From positions 215,233,978 through 215,297,977 of the forward strand of contig NC_081828.1 in NCBI RefSeq assembly GCF_030867095.1: a stretch of DNA of 64,000 nucleotides. Direction: 5' to 3'. Each line of letters starts with the position of its first letter. Within the stretch, counting starts at the first letter, position 1. Below, piece after piece: positions 1-11,132 of this stretch. Source of the DNA: Alligator mississippiensis (lineage: Eukaryota; Chordata; Crocodylia; Alligatoridae). The notes beneath the pieces are model-generated. The model saw only the letters and a program-made list of their open reading frames with translations. It did no database searches and was not told the DNA's origin. The position numbers and the translations under genes were made by a program.

Positions 1-637
1 GGATATTCGAGGAAGCATGCCTGACTGTGGCACTTAATAGCTCTCAATGGACCGGTCCATTTGTCCATAGCCCCCAAGGGAGAAATGACCAGAGCCCAAC
101 GTTCACCATGACCTCACCTTTCAAGCTGGAATTTGGTTTCCCCAGCAATGTCCTACATTGTTACACACAAATGAAAACCATCGTGCACACTCACCAAAAT
201 CCTGCAGCTGCCTCATGACTGTGAATATATAATACCCAGAGGGCTACTCAGCTGTGCTGCCTACAGACACTTGGGGGGAGTCAGAAGGTATGTTGTGTAA
301 TGCAACCGGCATGAGTAGAGCAACATCTTCTGCCAGAAGACAGGTGAGCTCTTTCTTGCCAGATGACATGCACAGTGAAACTCTGCCACCCACAGCAGAG
401 CTCTTGGAGGAGAGACCGGATGTAGAGCAACTGAACTAGACCTCTGCATGGACCATCAGCAGATGGCAAAGTTGGGATCGTTAGCACTAGAACAGCCCTT
501 TGTCTTTGCAACCAAATGAGAAGCATTGCTAGGTGGTTACAATAGGAAGCATTTATCCATTAATGGACTAATCCTTTGTATGAGGACTCAACACACACAC
601 TGTCAGCATGAGATATTTGGCAGACCTGAAAAGGACA
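1..637. other. No recognisable feature
   Basis: I read both strands and see no exon-like frame, RNA gene or clear repeat. Frames of 61-81 codons overlap on both strands and show no family motif. Confidence 0.6.
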
Positions 638-642
638 TACTG

Positions 643-1014
643 GGTGTGTCTACACATACTTAAATTTACTGCGCAGTTATTACAGTGCAGTAAGTGGGAA
701 TAGGCTGGCATCTACATGTGCAGGCATTAAAGCACATTAACACTGTGTGTGGACTGACTTGGGACAAAAGTTAGCCCCAAGTCAGTCCACAAATACAGTG
801 TTATTGTACAGTAAGGCGTCTACATGTGCATTACTATGCAGTAACTAATTGGGCATACATTTGCTACCTGCATGATGCAGGAATAAAATTTATGCTCGTG
901 TCTGCATAAGTCACCATATTTACTGTGCAGTATGGACATGCATGTGTAGACGCGCTCCTGTACTGTGCAGCAATTTTGGTTACTGTGCAGTAAATGCGCA
1001 TGTGTAGACGCACC
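643..1014. mobile_element. Palindromic MITE, full-length copy (TCTACACATG family)
   Basis: Terminal inverted repeats read GGTGTGTCTACACAT at the left and, complemented, GGTGCGTCTACACATG at the right. The interior holds the family's signature palindrome, built on TGGACTGACTTGGGAC at about 750-795, and several CTGTGCAGTAA motifs. It has no coding capacity, so it is a non-autonomous DNA element. Flanking pentamers TACTG (638-642) and CAGTG (1015-1019) are a decayed version of the 5-bp duplications seen at sister copies. It resembles the crocodilian MITE group called Chompy, but I could not check that assignment. Confidence 0.85.
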
Positions 1015-1018
1015 CAGT

Positions 1019-1500
1019 GGGATGTAGAAACTCAAACACTGATGATGAGCAAGGAAAGATACGCTGAAGAGCCATTGCTGAAACTCCCAATATACCTTTG
1101 GGCTGGAGGGAACAGCCAGGCACTGCCCCCAGGAATGACGCTGGTCCCAGTTGACAGGAAAGATGAGTATGTAGTCCATTTAGCACCACATTTAGCCCTT
1201 CCATCTCAATGGAGCACAGACTGCATGGACTAACGTTGGACTGGAAGTAGTTTGTTCACATTGAAAACACAACCCTCTCTCCGATGTACGGTGCCTTGAT
1301 TTTGGCAGGACCTTACAACAGGAAGCAAAGAAAAATGCTGCATCCAGTAACATCTTTTGCATGTTTTTTTCAGCTGAATAGGTAGCTTGATCATTTCTTG
1401 ATGCTGAAACTAATGTTTTCATCTTTTTTTAGATTCCGGCACTTTTCCATTGTGCCGTGCATTTACCTAGCTACTTAAGCAAACTGAATTACCAGTTGAA
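1019..1500. other. No recognisable feature
   Basis: Single-copy-looking sequence with only short overlapping frames; nothing assignable. Confidence 0.5.
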
Positions 1501-1519
1501 TTATTTTATATTCTTACAA

Positions 1520-1952
1520 TAAAATTGGATGGGGCCCTGATTGTCTGGTTTATAGGAAATTCCAGGGTTTCCATTTTTTTCCCCCATATCAAAATGAAAC
1601 AAAACCAACAATGACCAGCGAAACAAAATGTCCAAAAAGAACTTAGGTTTGAGTAAAACACCTAGTTGCAACAAGATTGTCCAATTTTCCACTTATTTAA
1701 GGTGTATTTTTTTTTCATATGGAAACAATGTGTTTCATTCTGAAATTCATTTCCAAATGGACATTGAAACCTTCCCTTTTTGAAACAACTGAAATGGGAA
1801 TAAATACCCACCAAAATGTGTCTTTTATTTTATTTTATTTTATTTTTTTCAGTAAGATCAATATGGTTTTTCTAAATGCTTTAATTTCATGAAAACAACC
1901 TTTTTCTTTGCAGAGGGAAACACTATGATGGTCAGAATTTCCAACCAGCTCT
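1520..1952 (-). repeat. A/T-rich interspersed repeat ending in CCAACCAGCTCT
   Basis: The stretch is rich in TTTTGAAAC/GAAACAAA-type words and ends on the plus strand with GGTCAGAATTTCCAACCAGC. The TTCCAACCAGCT end recurs at 13.6 kb, and similar A/T-rich texture is seen at 9.7-10.1 and 22.8-23.5 kb. A (TTTTA)n run lies near 1,823-1,849. It is probably a degraded DNA transposon; orientation and class are uncertain. Confidence 0.4.
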
Positions 1953-2345
1953 TCTTAACACCAAAGCAACAAATATTTCAGATTATTCCTGAGGTTTTTC
2001 AGAATAGATTAGATTAGACAACCGTCTTCATCTGCCTAACTTTGAATAGACCAGCTCCTGGCACAGTTTCATAGGAAGATGTTTAAGTCACATAAATAAA
2101 TAGGGCTGCCAAAGCCTTTTATAAATAATTCATATTCTCATCTAGTGAAACTCAGTACACGCAGTGATCAGTAATGATGTCGAGGCTTTGTGCCTTGGTA
2201 ATGAATGCCTCCTCGCCAAGGTGCGCAAAGCACCAATTCGGCCCAAGGGGCAGCACTGGTTAGTGGCAATAGCTAACTGGATTGACACTGAGGAGAACTG
2301 GTTTTTATTCCCAATAGGCTGTAGGATGGGCAGGGCAAGATACTG
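1953..2345. other. No recognisable feature
   Basis: No repeat hallmark or supported coding frame is visible. Confidence 0.45.
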
Positions 2346-2349
2346 CCCC

Positions 2350-2440
2350 ATTTTTGTGTCTCAGTTTCCCCATCTGTGAAATGGGAGATAAATGGTACTG
2401 AATCCCTTGGCCAAGCTCTTCTACTGATAGAAAGTGCTGG
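2350..2440 (+). repeat. CORE-SINE/MIR-like fragment
   Basis: Contains TCTCAGTTTCCCCATCTGTG followed by AAATGGG, the hallmark 3' part of MIR-type SINEs, followed by a degraded GATAA-rich stretch. This is an old tRNA-derived SINE remnant. Confidence 0.6.
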
Positions 2441-3865
2441 GTAAAAGCTAATGGAAAGTTATTAATGTGTTTATTCTCAGCCCAGCTAGCCTCTACAGTA
2501 GACTTTGTGCTGGGGCTGGAGATTTCAGGTCCTGACCCCCGTCTCCTTGTACCCCTATGAGCAATGTCTCCATTAAGGGAAACTGAAGAGCAGCAAAGCT
2601 GCTGATCCAGAATCAAGCCTTTGGGCTAGTATTTAAGGGCTGAATGATTGACTTCAGCAGAACTGTGTTCTTTTACATCAGTCAAAGGACTGACCTAAAA
2701 ACCAGTACCTTTCCTTTATCTATGTGGGCGGTGCCGCCCGGGCAGCCTTGTGACATTTTGGTGCCTACAAAGCTCTGCGCATACCCATCACATGATGGAA
2801 ATAGGAATGATAAAATGAATCGGGAAGATGTATACACTTTGATCCCCATAAGTCAGTGGCCATGCTGAGACTAGAAGCCAAGAAGCCATTGTCCCTACTC
2901 TAGCCATTTGACCATACCTGTTTCCTTTGCTAAGTGGGGGTCATTGAGCTAAGTATATTTTCCTCCAATGACTCCAAACTCTTAACTACAAGTATGTAAG
3001 AAAAAATGTAAGCCACTTGGTCAATGACCTCCTGGGGATTTCAACAGCATTAATTGCCATTTGAACTTCAGAGTGTAGAAGTTACTACGGCTTGCTTACA
3101 GATAATGTTACTCCTTATGCGTTGGTTAGAGTGAAGGCAGATAAGAGGATGAACCTCAAGAGATCCATGTTCAAAACATGTCGCAACAGCACTAGCAAAT
3201 AAGAGGCTTCAAGGAAAGTCTTTAAATAAAATAAAAAACACCGGAGCCCTGTGTACAAAGTATATCCATTGATTGTGGCGTATAGGGAAAGGTGCTTGAG
3301 GTTGTCACTCCCCTCCCATTTCCCAGTGAATCAGGCCCTGGCTCACAGCCAGATCTGCACATTTTATGATGTCCGAGAATTGATTTGCTTTAAGTTCTGC
3401 ATTTCCCTCATTAAACATTACTAAAAGGTAAGGCAAAGCCACAAGCCCACACACATTGGCATGCAACACTCTTTGCGCACTGTGCACGGCTGGCAGGGCT
3501 GCATAAATTAATGTTTGCTCCCATCTAGTGGGTGGAAGTAATAATTGCATTTAGGGGGACTATTATGCAAATTGATTTTTCACTGGGTAATATTTAGCAC
3601 CGTTGGCTTTTTGGTTTTTTTTCATTTTTAAGCTGAATGACTTTCTCCCTGTTATTAGCTTCTCTTTGGAAAGAAGTTATGTGCCACATTGCGTTGTATG
3701 CTGCACATACTTTACCGGACAGTTGTCTGATCCACCAGACCATTAAATCTGGAGAGATACTTGAAGAGGGGAATGGGGGAATAGAGTCATCAGTGCCTTA
3801 AATTAATATTTTCAGTAGAGAAGGCAGCTGCCAGGGATTGTATGTTGTGGTTACCCATGTTAACA
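2441..3865. other. Unique-looking A/T-rich sequence
   Basis: No repeat family recognised. The part at 3,480-3,720 contains homeodomain-like ATTA cores and an octamer-like ATGCAAAT-type word (TATGCAAATTG, near 3,565). It could be a conserved non-coding element, but only cross-species alignment would show this. Confidence 0.35.
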
Positions 3866-3936
3866 GGGAACTGGGCTTGACTGGGAGGTTTCTTCCATGA
3901 AATTACAAGGTCTCTTCCATTCCTGTGATCCTACTG
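3866..3936 (+). repeat. Diverged CR1 3' tail
   Basis: GGGAACTGGGCTTGACTGGG, then AAGGTCTCTTCCATTCCTGTGATCC, aligns by eye to the CR1 tail (TTGGACT...GGTCTCTTCCAATCCTATGATTCT). Short and decayed. Confidence 0.4.
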
Positions 3937-3989
3937 GAAAGTCTGAGCGTTTTAAGATTTAGAGGACTGGAATCAATGTTTCAAATCAC

Positions 3990-4147
3990 TTTCCAGAAGA
4001 AGATAAGTACTACTGTCCTCATGTTGCATGAAGACAAATGATGTGACAGAACAATAGGATGATGCCACAAAGTCACACACAAAAAGTGAAATCCAAATAC
4101 AGAGACCAGGAGTCTTGTATCTCCATCCAGTGTCAGCCTTGGATAAT
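3990..4147 (-). repeat. Possible MIR-like fragment
   Basis: Minus-strand logic of a CORE-SINE: 'acaaagtcacacac' followed by 'aaatccaaatacagagaccaggagtcttg', which resembles the tail ending in GGAGTCCTGGCTCCC. Weak. Confidence 0.3.
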
Positions 4148-4676
4148 AGCAGCCTTTACCTCCCTGCAGGGGGGTTGCAAAGAGGATGGAGCTGGACTGG
4201 TCTCAGTGGGGGCAGATGGCAAGACAAGGAGCAATGGGCTCAAGCTGCAGCAAGGGAAGTTGGGAGTGGATATTAGGAACAGTGGCGATGCATAGGGGGT
4301 ACACAGGGGTGCACTCACACCCCGAGAGTGCCAGTGCACCCCCTGACTGGCCATGCTTGCTGCTTAAGCCATGGAGAACCTCCCCCTGATCACTGGGAGG
4401 GGGCATGTGCCCCCCCTGACTAAGGCAGCACCAGTCACCCCTGATTAGTTGGCTATTAGGAAAAACTCTCTCACTAGGAGGGTAGTAAAACACTAGAAGG
4501 TTACCCAGAGAGGTGGTGCACTCTCCATCCTTGGAGGTGTTGAAGACCCAGGTAGACAAAGCCTTGGCTGGGATGATGTAGTTGGGGCTGGTCCTGCTTT
4601 GAGCAGGGGGTTGGACTAGATGCGACTTCCTGAGGTCTCTTCAACCCTCATTTTCTAGGATTCTGTGATTCTAATG
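4148..4676 (+). mobile_element. 5'-truncated CR1 LINE, split by a hAT-like insertion
   Basis: Starts in the end of ORF2 (GCAGCCTT...CTCCCTGCAGGGGGGTTGCA) and runs to the tail GGGGGTTGGACTAGATGCGA...TTCTAGGATTCTGTGATTCT. The two CR1 halves, 4,148-4,279 and 4,454-4,676, are continuous once the 174-bp insert is removed. The frame is interrupted and the copy is dead. Confidence 0.93.
4280..4453. mobile_element. hAT-like MITE inserted in CR1
   Basis: The insert begins CAGTGGCGATGCATAGGGGG, a typical hAT 5' terminus, and is flanked by the direct repeat TATTAGGAA (4,271-4,279 and 4,454-4,462), which contains the 8-bp ATTAGGAA expected of a hAT duplication. The right end (...GATTAGTTGGC) does not mirror the left, so the 3' inverted repeat is missing or mutated. 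It post-dates the CR1 it interrupts. Confidence 0.75.
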
Positions 4677-5424
4677 TCCTGGTCACTGAAATTCATGCTT
4701 TTCCACGTGAGAGAAAGGGCTTTTAGTGGAGTCCACTGGGAACCAACCAGCTAGAAAACAGCAGAGTTGGCTCTGAAATTTCCAATCGAAATCCAACCCC
4801 ACACCTGAGAACAGCCTCTTAAGAATTAGGTGCAGGGTCTCATTCCAGATCCATCATTTAGGGCCCTCTTTAGAAAGTGAAGTGTGCTCAGTGTGGGGAT
4901 GGGAAATAATTATGTACAGCTAAGTATGGCCAAGCAGCCCACAAATTGTATGGGTAGTTTGTTTGATTTTTCTCTTAAAGATACCCACAGATAAGGGAGG
5001 TGGCAAATATTACTGAACAACGCTGATTGGGGAACCTGAAGAAGCCGTCAAATTTTCCCTCACCAGACATCCTTTTTTTTTTTTCTCATCTTCCTAAGGC
5101 AAAACCTCATCATAAACCATTTCATGGCTCCTTCTATAGGGAGCAAGGAAGCAAAGGGGAAATAAAAAGCTGTGGCCCTCTTCCAATTCATCTTCCTGAA
5201 GAAAAGTATGGAGTCCAAGGGCAGACTCCAGGCACCTGGAGACACCGACCATCCCTCCTTTTACCCCTTCTTCTTCCAAGTGCTGTAGATCCTTCTCTTG
5301 CCCCTCAAGGACCCGGAGGCAGAGCTTACCAACCAGAGCTTAAAGTCTACCTGGACAAAACAAGCAAAAGATGGAGAGGAAAAATAGACCCAAATAGGAG
5401 AAATAAGGTGCCACGGTTACACAC
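4677..5424. other. No recognisable gene
   Basis: Contains a 133-codon plus-strand frame (5,027-5,428). Its product has no recognised domain, is rich in low-complexity Pro/Lys/Leu, and the region has no promoter or splice context. I do not call it a gene. Confidence 0.5.
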
Positions 5425-5510
5425 ATGAAGGCAAAGGCAAAGGCAGGAGCAGAGCCTGGATTTCCTAACTCCCAGTCCAGTGCCTTGTCTTGCTCCCCAA
5501 CCTTAAACTA
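5425..5510 (-). repeat. CORE-SINE-like tail fragment
   Basis: 'gcagagcctggatttcctaa' followed by 'ctcccagtccagtgccttgtc' matches the minus-strand end of MIR-type SINEs, where a user sees the 'cagagcc...cccagtcc' word order. Degraded. Confidence 0.4.
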
Positions 5511-5652
5511 CCTCCAAGGGCCCATGTTGGACCTCTTTCTTCCTTTATGACCTTGTCTCTTCCTCCTCAGGCTTGAAAAGGGGAGTCTGTGAGAGACTCT
5601 TCTTCACTTTCCTCTTGTCCTTCCTCAACATCTGTCCTTTTTATTTCTCAAC

Positions 5653-5656
<4 letters not shown>

Positions 5657-5701
<45 letters not shown>
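5657..5701. repeat. (TA)n microsatellite
   Basis: About 22 uninterrupted TA units; likely polymorphic. Confidence 0.97.
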
Positions 5702-5703
<2 letters not shown>

Positions 5704-6654
5704 AAGACTGAAAATGGAAGCTCTCTCCCCCAGGGAAAATGGTGAGCTCTTGAATACTTAACCTGGTTTTGATAGTGGTATGGGCTAATATGTTTGAGGA
5801 AAGGAAATTTGGAGCAGACCCTGAGATACGGGGAGGCTACATCATAGACAAGGGTGTTGGGTCACACACTTTCCTCAATGAGGAGATCCTTAATGTACCT
5901 TTCCTCAGTGAGGACAAAGCTTTGATGCATCAGACTCCTGTGCAGAACGAAATGACAGAGCCTGGCAAATTCACTGAATAACCTTTTCGGCTGGCCTAAA
6001 GGTTTCAGGTCAGTTCAACGTTGCAATGGTCAGAGCCAGTGAAGAGTCTCAGGGGTTTTTTACAGCTGATTCTGCCATGCCCCCTTAGAGCCTCCTCCAA
6101 TGGACTGCAACAGCCCTGGTGCACTGTGCAGGCATAAAAGTCCCATGATGCACCCTGGTGACTTGGTTAAAGGGAGACAATGATGCATGATGGGAGATGA
6201 AGTTTAACCAGGACATCTGAACCATGGGAGTGATATAAGAGCATGCAGCACATTAACTGTAGCACAGGCAGAGGCAAACCAATGGCAACCAATTGGTTTT
6301 CAGCTGGAAAAATTCAAAGGCTTAAAGTCAGAAACAGCTTGAACTGGGGAATACTGATATGAACTTTTTTTTTAAAAAAAGCAAAAAACCATTTTTTTTT
6401 TCCATTGAAAATATCATTGTTTTATGCGAATGGGGAAAAAATGCAGGAAATATCGGAGGAAATTGCAGATCCACTATACATTTGGGGGGGTTTTAGCTCC
6501 ATACTGGGAATGAGAAGAAAGAGAATAAAAATTGCAGAGCTCAATTATTCCTTTAAATCCCAGCTCATTTTAAGTGATACACAAAACAACCCCACTATAT
6601 TCTAGCTCACACTATTGCTCGTTTCTGTAAGTCCTGGAGTGACAACTGATAAGT
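5702..6654. other. Mostly unassigned; two spaced near-palindromes
   Basis: TCCTCAATGAGGA (5,872-5,884) and TCCTCAGTGAGGA (5,902-5,914) are near-palindromes whose starts are exactly 30 bp apart. A TCCCATGATGCA / TGCATGATGGGA imperfect inverted pair lies at about 6,139-6,195. From 6,290 to 6,420 the sequence is A/T-rich and resembles the 1.5-kb repeat. Confidence 0.4.
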
Positions 6655-6975
6655 CAGTGATTCTCAGCCAGGGTCCCATGATACCCTTGAGATCCTTTCA
6701 AGGGTGCTGTGGGGTGCCATGCAAAGTTAGCACCAGGAAGTGTGCAAACATGATTCACAAGATAAACCCAGAGGTTTTTAAATAGGAATCCACAGTGTTA
6801 AAAGCATCCTGACATGCTGTGGGCTTTCTGAGTTTAGTGCAACAGAAGAAAGGGTGTAGTATTTTCCTGTTGTCAAAAAAAAAAGAAAGAAAATTGAAGA
6901 GCTGACAGGGTGCGAGGGCTACCTTGAGTCTATCGAGGGGTGACTCAATCTGAAAAGGATTAAAGCTGCTCTACA
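6655..6975 (+). mobile_element. Decayed hAT-type MITE
   Basis: Begins CAGTGATTCTCAGCCAGGGT, the characteristic terminus of hAT MITEs (CAGTGNTTCTCAACC). Its body has GGGTGCTGTGGGGTGCCATG and GTTAGCACCAGGAAG, and it ends near GACTCAATCTGAAAAGGATT. The right terminus and the 8-bp duplication are too eroded to place. A short oligo-A/AAAG run sits inside. Confidence 0.55.
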
Positions 6976-7085
6976 AGTGTTGCAGCACAGAAAAGTAACC
7001 AATAAGGAGGTTAAATAAAGATGGTTAACTTACCATAAAAAAACCAAGAGGAAATAAATGCCTAAAATGCACAATGTAATCTGTC

Positions 7086-7104
7086 TTTTTTTTTTTTTTT
7101 TTTT
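7086..7104. repeat. Oligo-T tract
   Basis: 19 consecutive T residues. Confidence 0.95.
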
Positions 7105-8249
7105 CAAAAGAGACACCTTCAAACTTTTTTTTCCTGGGGTAACTTTTTAAACATCTTGAGAACATTATTGAAGTTGGCCGGCTGTCTTCTGTGTCGTGAG
7201 GAATACTGCTTTACCCCAGAGTCATATACTGTGCATATTGCCTGTGCCTGGGTGGTTTGGGTTTATAGAGAGGTGTCTAATTGGTTCCCTAATGTGATAA
7301 AAGGAAAAGCATGTTTGATTACCAACATCAGGGTTCATTTTCATCATCAAACCCTGGGAGAGTTAGTTATGTGGGAGTTGCCTTCCATTCTCATTATGTG
7401 ACTACGTCCCTCTTTGAGTGGCATCGAAGTACCTCCTTTGAATTTATCACCAACAAAATGCTTAGAAGCTGAATGAGAGCATATCGTTCTTCATTTTAAT
7501 GTCAGGCTTGTGATTTTTGCCTTGTGGTTTTCTTTCCTGTTGAGCATTCAGAAATAGGCAACCTCAGTTACAGGACTCTGAAGATGGTGTATGGGGCCAC
7601 CTTGATTTTTTGCATGATTTAGCCCAATCTAGTGATAGGCAAAATTCATCAGAGGCCCAGGGGGCAACGGATTGGCATTCACATTGCGCCAGCCATCGGT
7701 ACCTGATTCATACCAGGGAAAATAACGATCCTCAAAGCAAACCAAATTCTGCAAACGTTTCAAGGAATCCCGGTGTCATTGCCACCAACCACATGGACGT
7801 CATGCAACCCGATGGTTTTCATGCCATTGGGCCTGCACTCCCAATCTTACAATTTAACATTGAGGGGCTGTCGACTGCTAAATGAAGATTGGAGGGCCAG
7901 ATTCTGATTCTTGCTGTAACACTGGATTATACCTTATTATGAAAATGGTGTTTTGAGGCCAATGGGAAATATCTTCAACTGGTGAAACTTGACATAGTTC
8001 AGACTCAGGGCAATGGGACAGAGGAATTTTAGGGCTTGGGGAGTGGAGAGGGGAGGGAAAGAAAGGATCATATGTATTTGCCCTTTGCTTTTTTGGGTTT
8101 TTTTTTTCCTTCCTTCCCCTAAAAAAACTTGACTAAAGCTCAAGATGGGGCACTGATGGTATGGACTACTTCTCTGAGGTGGTACAAAGGACTACCTTTC
8201 TTAAGATGTCTTGCTGGTATCTGACGCTTGCATACATTGCAGCAAAGTG
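7105..8249. other. No recognisable feature
   Basis: No repeat or coding signature. The 91-codon frame at 7,610-7,885 has no recognised motif. Confidence 0.45.
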
Positions 8250-8495
8250 TGCACGTCTACACATGCATTAAGGAACTTTTTTTTAAGCACATTAAATTTG
8301 TTACCATCAATATGAGGTACTAAATTAACATGCATTAGGCTGCGCTAATGCACAGTAGCGCATTTGCACCCTTTTTTAGTGATACAATGCACAGTGGATT
8401 ATTTTACTCTGCATTTGTAGTGTCACAGTTTTTTACATGGTGCTTTAATGCACAGTAAAATACCCTACTGTGCATTAAAATGCACCTGAAGATGT
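8250..8495. mobile_element. Palindromic MITE fragment
   Basis: Left end CACGTCTACACATGCATTAA, with repeated GCATTA, AATGCACAGTA and CTAATGCACAGTAGCG motifs of the TCTACACATG family. The right terminus is not recognisable, so the copy is truncated or eroded. Confidence 0.7.
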
Positions 8496-9214
8496 CCTCA
8501 GTGATTACTAGATATGGAGTCAGGATTGGTCTGAATTGCTTGGCATCTTGTGGGTTTTTTCTCTGCAGCCTAAAGTATCAATCCCCTGCTTGCATTATGT
8601 GGGTACATCTCAACTAATCGATCCCCTGCTGTTCCAGGGGCTTCAAGTACTAGTGTCACTACGGTCTCTCCAGTGATGTTTCATGTTATACATAGACAAT
8701 ACTAAATCTGTGGGATATTAAGTGGTGTGAGCAGTTACATGTTAAGGGTCAATACCATTTCTTGCCTGCACAGCTCTGTCTTGCCATTAGAGGGCTGACA
8801 AGCAGGGGCATGGCTAGAAGCCAGAATAAATGGTGTGGGGTGGGTAGGAGGGGCTGGGAGCTGTGCATCCTGGGATCCTGGAGGACTGCTCATTTTTATC
8901 TCCATGCAGCAGACTGAAGTTACCCTAACACAAGCTAGGTAGCATGGCTTAGAGTTAATCCTTGCATGAAGTGACATAACTTTGAGATATGTATTGGGCA
9001 TTTAGCATCAGTTAATGAGCTTTAAAGTGCAGATGTTCATGTTTTAAGTGCCTTTAGCGTGGTCCCAGTGTCAAGTGCAACTTCACCACTGATCTCTACC
9101 CCTGGCACACCATTTAGTTTCCCAAATGCTGGAGTGTTTTAGGCTAATGAAATCTTCCTGCTTGATTTAGAGTCTTTGGGTGAAACTTCTGCGGTGCACA
9201 GGGTCCAAGACTCA
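8496..9214. other. No recognisable feature
   Basis: Nothing assignable except GCATCCTGGGATCCTGGAGG near 8,866, a word type common in degraded DNA transposons. Confidence 0.4.
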
Positions 9215-9325
9215 CAGGGGTAGAAGAGTTTTCAATGGTCATTGGACCCAAGCCCCTGCACGTTTGCTGAAATACTACTGGATGAAATGCTCTGATGATC
9301 TGTTCTGGCCTGAAATTTCATAAAA
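9215..9325 (+). repeat. Old CR1-type 3' tail
   Basis: 'tgaaatgctctgatgatctg' then 'ttctggcctgaaatttcata' is the counterpart of the minus-strand tail at 53.3 kb (tttcaggccaaaaaggaccac). Confidence 0.45.
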
Positions 9326-9715
9326 CTAACATATCCTTAGCTGATAGACATTGCCATAGCTCCCCTGACTTCATGACACCCCAGGCAAGGCTTTCTTCTG
9401 TAACGTAGTGCTTTTAGCTATGTTTCCACACTTGATGAGTTGTTTTCCAGGACTCTTTATTACAAATCCTGAACAGGGAAAGAGACCCAATCAAGGCCCA
9501 CCCAGTTACCTAGAAGTTCCCTTGGTGAGAAACACATCTCCCCACCCAATATATAGATTAGTTCCTCTAAGTCTATGAAAATAAATCTTTACAACTGGCC
9601 TTTCTGCTAGGAGTGGTTACAAGCAACATGATTAACAAGACCCTGGTGACACGGCATATGGAAGGCTAGCCAAGCCCCACTTGGAGTCCCTTAAATGCTT
9701 ACCAAGGATTATAAT
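9326..9715. other. No recognisable feature
   Basis: No repeat hallmark or supported frame. Confidence 0.4.
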
Positions 9716-10125
9716 TAAAAAAAGAATGACTTACAAGCCAAAAGCAATGGAAAAAAATAGCTTTGTCCAAGAAATGTTTTGTCTTCCAGTAAACATGTTC
9801 AACAAAAATGAAAAGGCTTTTATTTTCAGTAAACATTTGGGGGGTTTTCATTAAAAAGCCAAAAATCTTTGCAGGCTGAGGGAACTAAAAACAGAGCCAT
9901 GCCAACCAACCTCCCCCACCAATTTTCAGTGTCTGACAAGTGATTTTGCTTGTTTCCAGCCAAAGTGTTTTGTTTAATTTTTGATCTCCCCAAATAGATT
10001 TAAAATCGGTTGCCAAAATAAAGAAATGATCAAAAATGAACATTTCATTTTGAGGGGGGGAAAAAAAATTGCTTTTCTTCAACAAAGAGGACTCAGTGAA
10101 AAAAATTCAATGTGCTTCATTCAAT
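9716..10125. repeat. A/T-rich interspersed repeat
   Basis: Dense in TTTTCATT, CAAAAATGAA and GTTTTGTTT words like the 1.5-kb and 22.8-kb stretches. Boundaries and class cannot be fixed by eye. Confidence 0.3.
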
Positions 10126-10425
10126 CTGCTGAGAATAAGTGCTCAGCAGACTACAATTTGCAGTGAAATAGCCAGCCTCATTGGGGGTGTGAATTCTCTA
10201 TAGGTTCTTCTAATTCAGGACCGTCTGGTGGGACTTGTGAAGGGGCATGACTGGGGCTCTCCCAGCCTGGCTCACTGGGCTGTGGGTGGGGAGGAAAAGC
10301 CCCTCCACAGGGGCTTCTATGCAGACCCCTGCTTGAGGGGGCCAGTGCCAGGCCACAGGATACATTCCCCATTCCCTGGCTTCTTAGGGAGGCCAGACTA
10401 GTGAGCAGGTGGTCTGGGGAGAGAT
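10126..10425. other. Unassigned, moderately G/C-rich
   Basis: No supported frame or repeat signature. Confidence 0.4.
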
Positions 10426-10483
10426 GGTCCAATCTACACAGCTGAATGTCAATTCAGTCGGTTATTGGTCCAATCTACACAGC
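10426..10483 (+). repeat. Short direct repeat GGTCCAATCTACACAGC
   Basis: The 17-mer occurs at 10,426-10,442 and 10,467-10,483, a 41-bp period. The second copy begins a segment related to 52.05 kb. Confidence 0.8.
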
Positions 10484-10540
10484 ATTGAAAAACCCGCAAA
10501 GATTGAACCAATTCTGTCTTGAAACTTTTCAACTTCTGGA
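10446..10540 (+). repeat. Interspersed repeat shared with 52.05 kb
   Basis: GAATGTC...GGTTATTGGTCCAATCTACA...GATTGAACCAATTC aligns with 52,047-52,135 over about 90 bp. This is an unnamed dispersed repeat; the full element is not visible. Confidence 0.6.
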
Positions 10541-11127
10541 GTTATCCCAAGTGCTTGGAGCTTCCACAGCCCTTGCTTCAACCTGGGGACATGCAGGACA
10601 TACCCCCAGACACCCTGCAGTGAGGTCAATTCTAATGTGAGAGCAAGGGTGTTGTAGGAATATGAAGGGAAAGACACCTTCATAATTAGCTGGAGGTTGA
10701 TTGGCCAGACAGGTGTGCAAGTACCAGAGGGAGGAAGCCAAATACCCAAGTACTTTTTTTTAGTTGCAGTTGAGATAGGTTGACATAGGTCCAAAGTTAG
10801 CAAATGGAACATCCTATGGCTAAGCTCCAAAATAATTTCCAGACTTGGGAGTAAAAACCTAAATTCATACCCAAATTACTGGTTGGGATGTACAGCATCA
10901 AAGGACAACCTGCAGCAGTCTGCCAACTCCAGAGCAGGCTCTATGAAAGATGCAGCAGCTTGCTCTTAACAGAAGGCAGGGAGAAGTTAAGTCTGCCCTC
11001 GGTTCTTGCTGGACACGGGGGCTGCTAGCTGGTAATCCATCCCTTCGTAGGGATGCTTCCAGCTGTTGGGAAATTGGCTTGCTCCAATGGTGGGGGGGGA
11101 CTCAGGTTAATGGTCTAGAAGAGGAAG
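10541..11127. other. No recognisable feature
   Basis: Overlapping antisense frames only; nothing recognised. Confidence 0.4.
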
Positions 11128-11132
11128 CACAG

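Noticed and set aside
747..797. Rho-independent terminator or regulatory hairpin
   Set aside because: The same palindrome recurs in at least five dispersed MITEs, so it is an element feature, and the genome is eukaryotic.
5027..5428. 133-codon plus-strand frame
   Set aside because: Low-complexity composition, no domain, no splice or promoter context, and antisense frames cover the same DNA.
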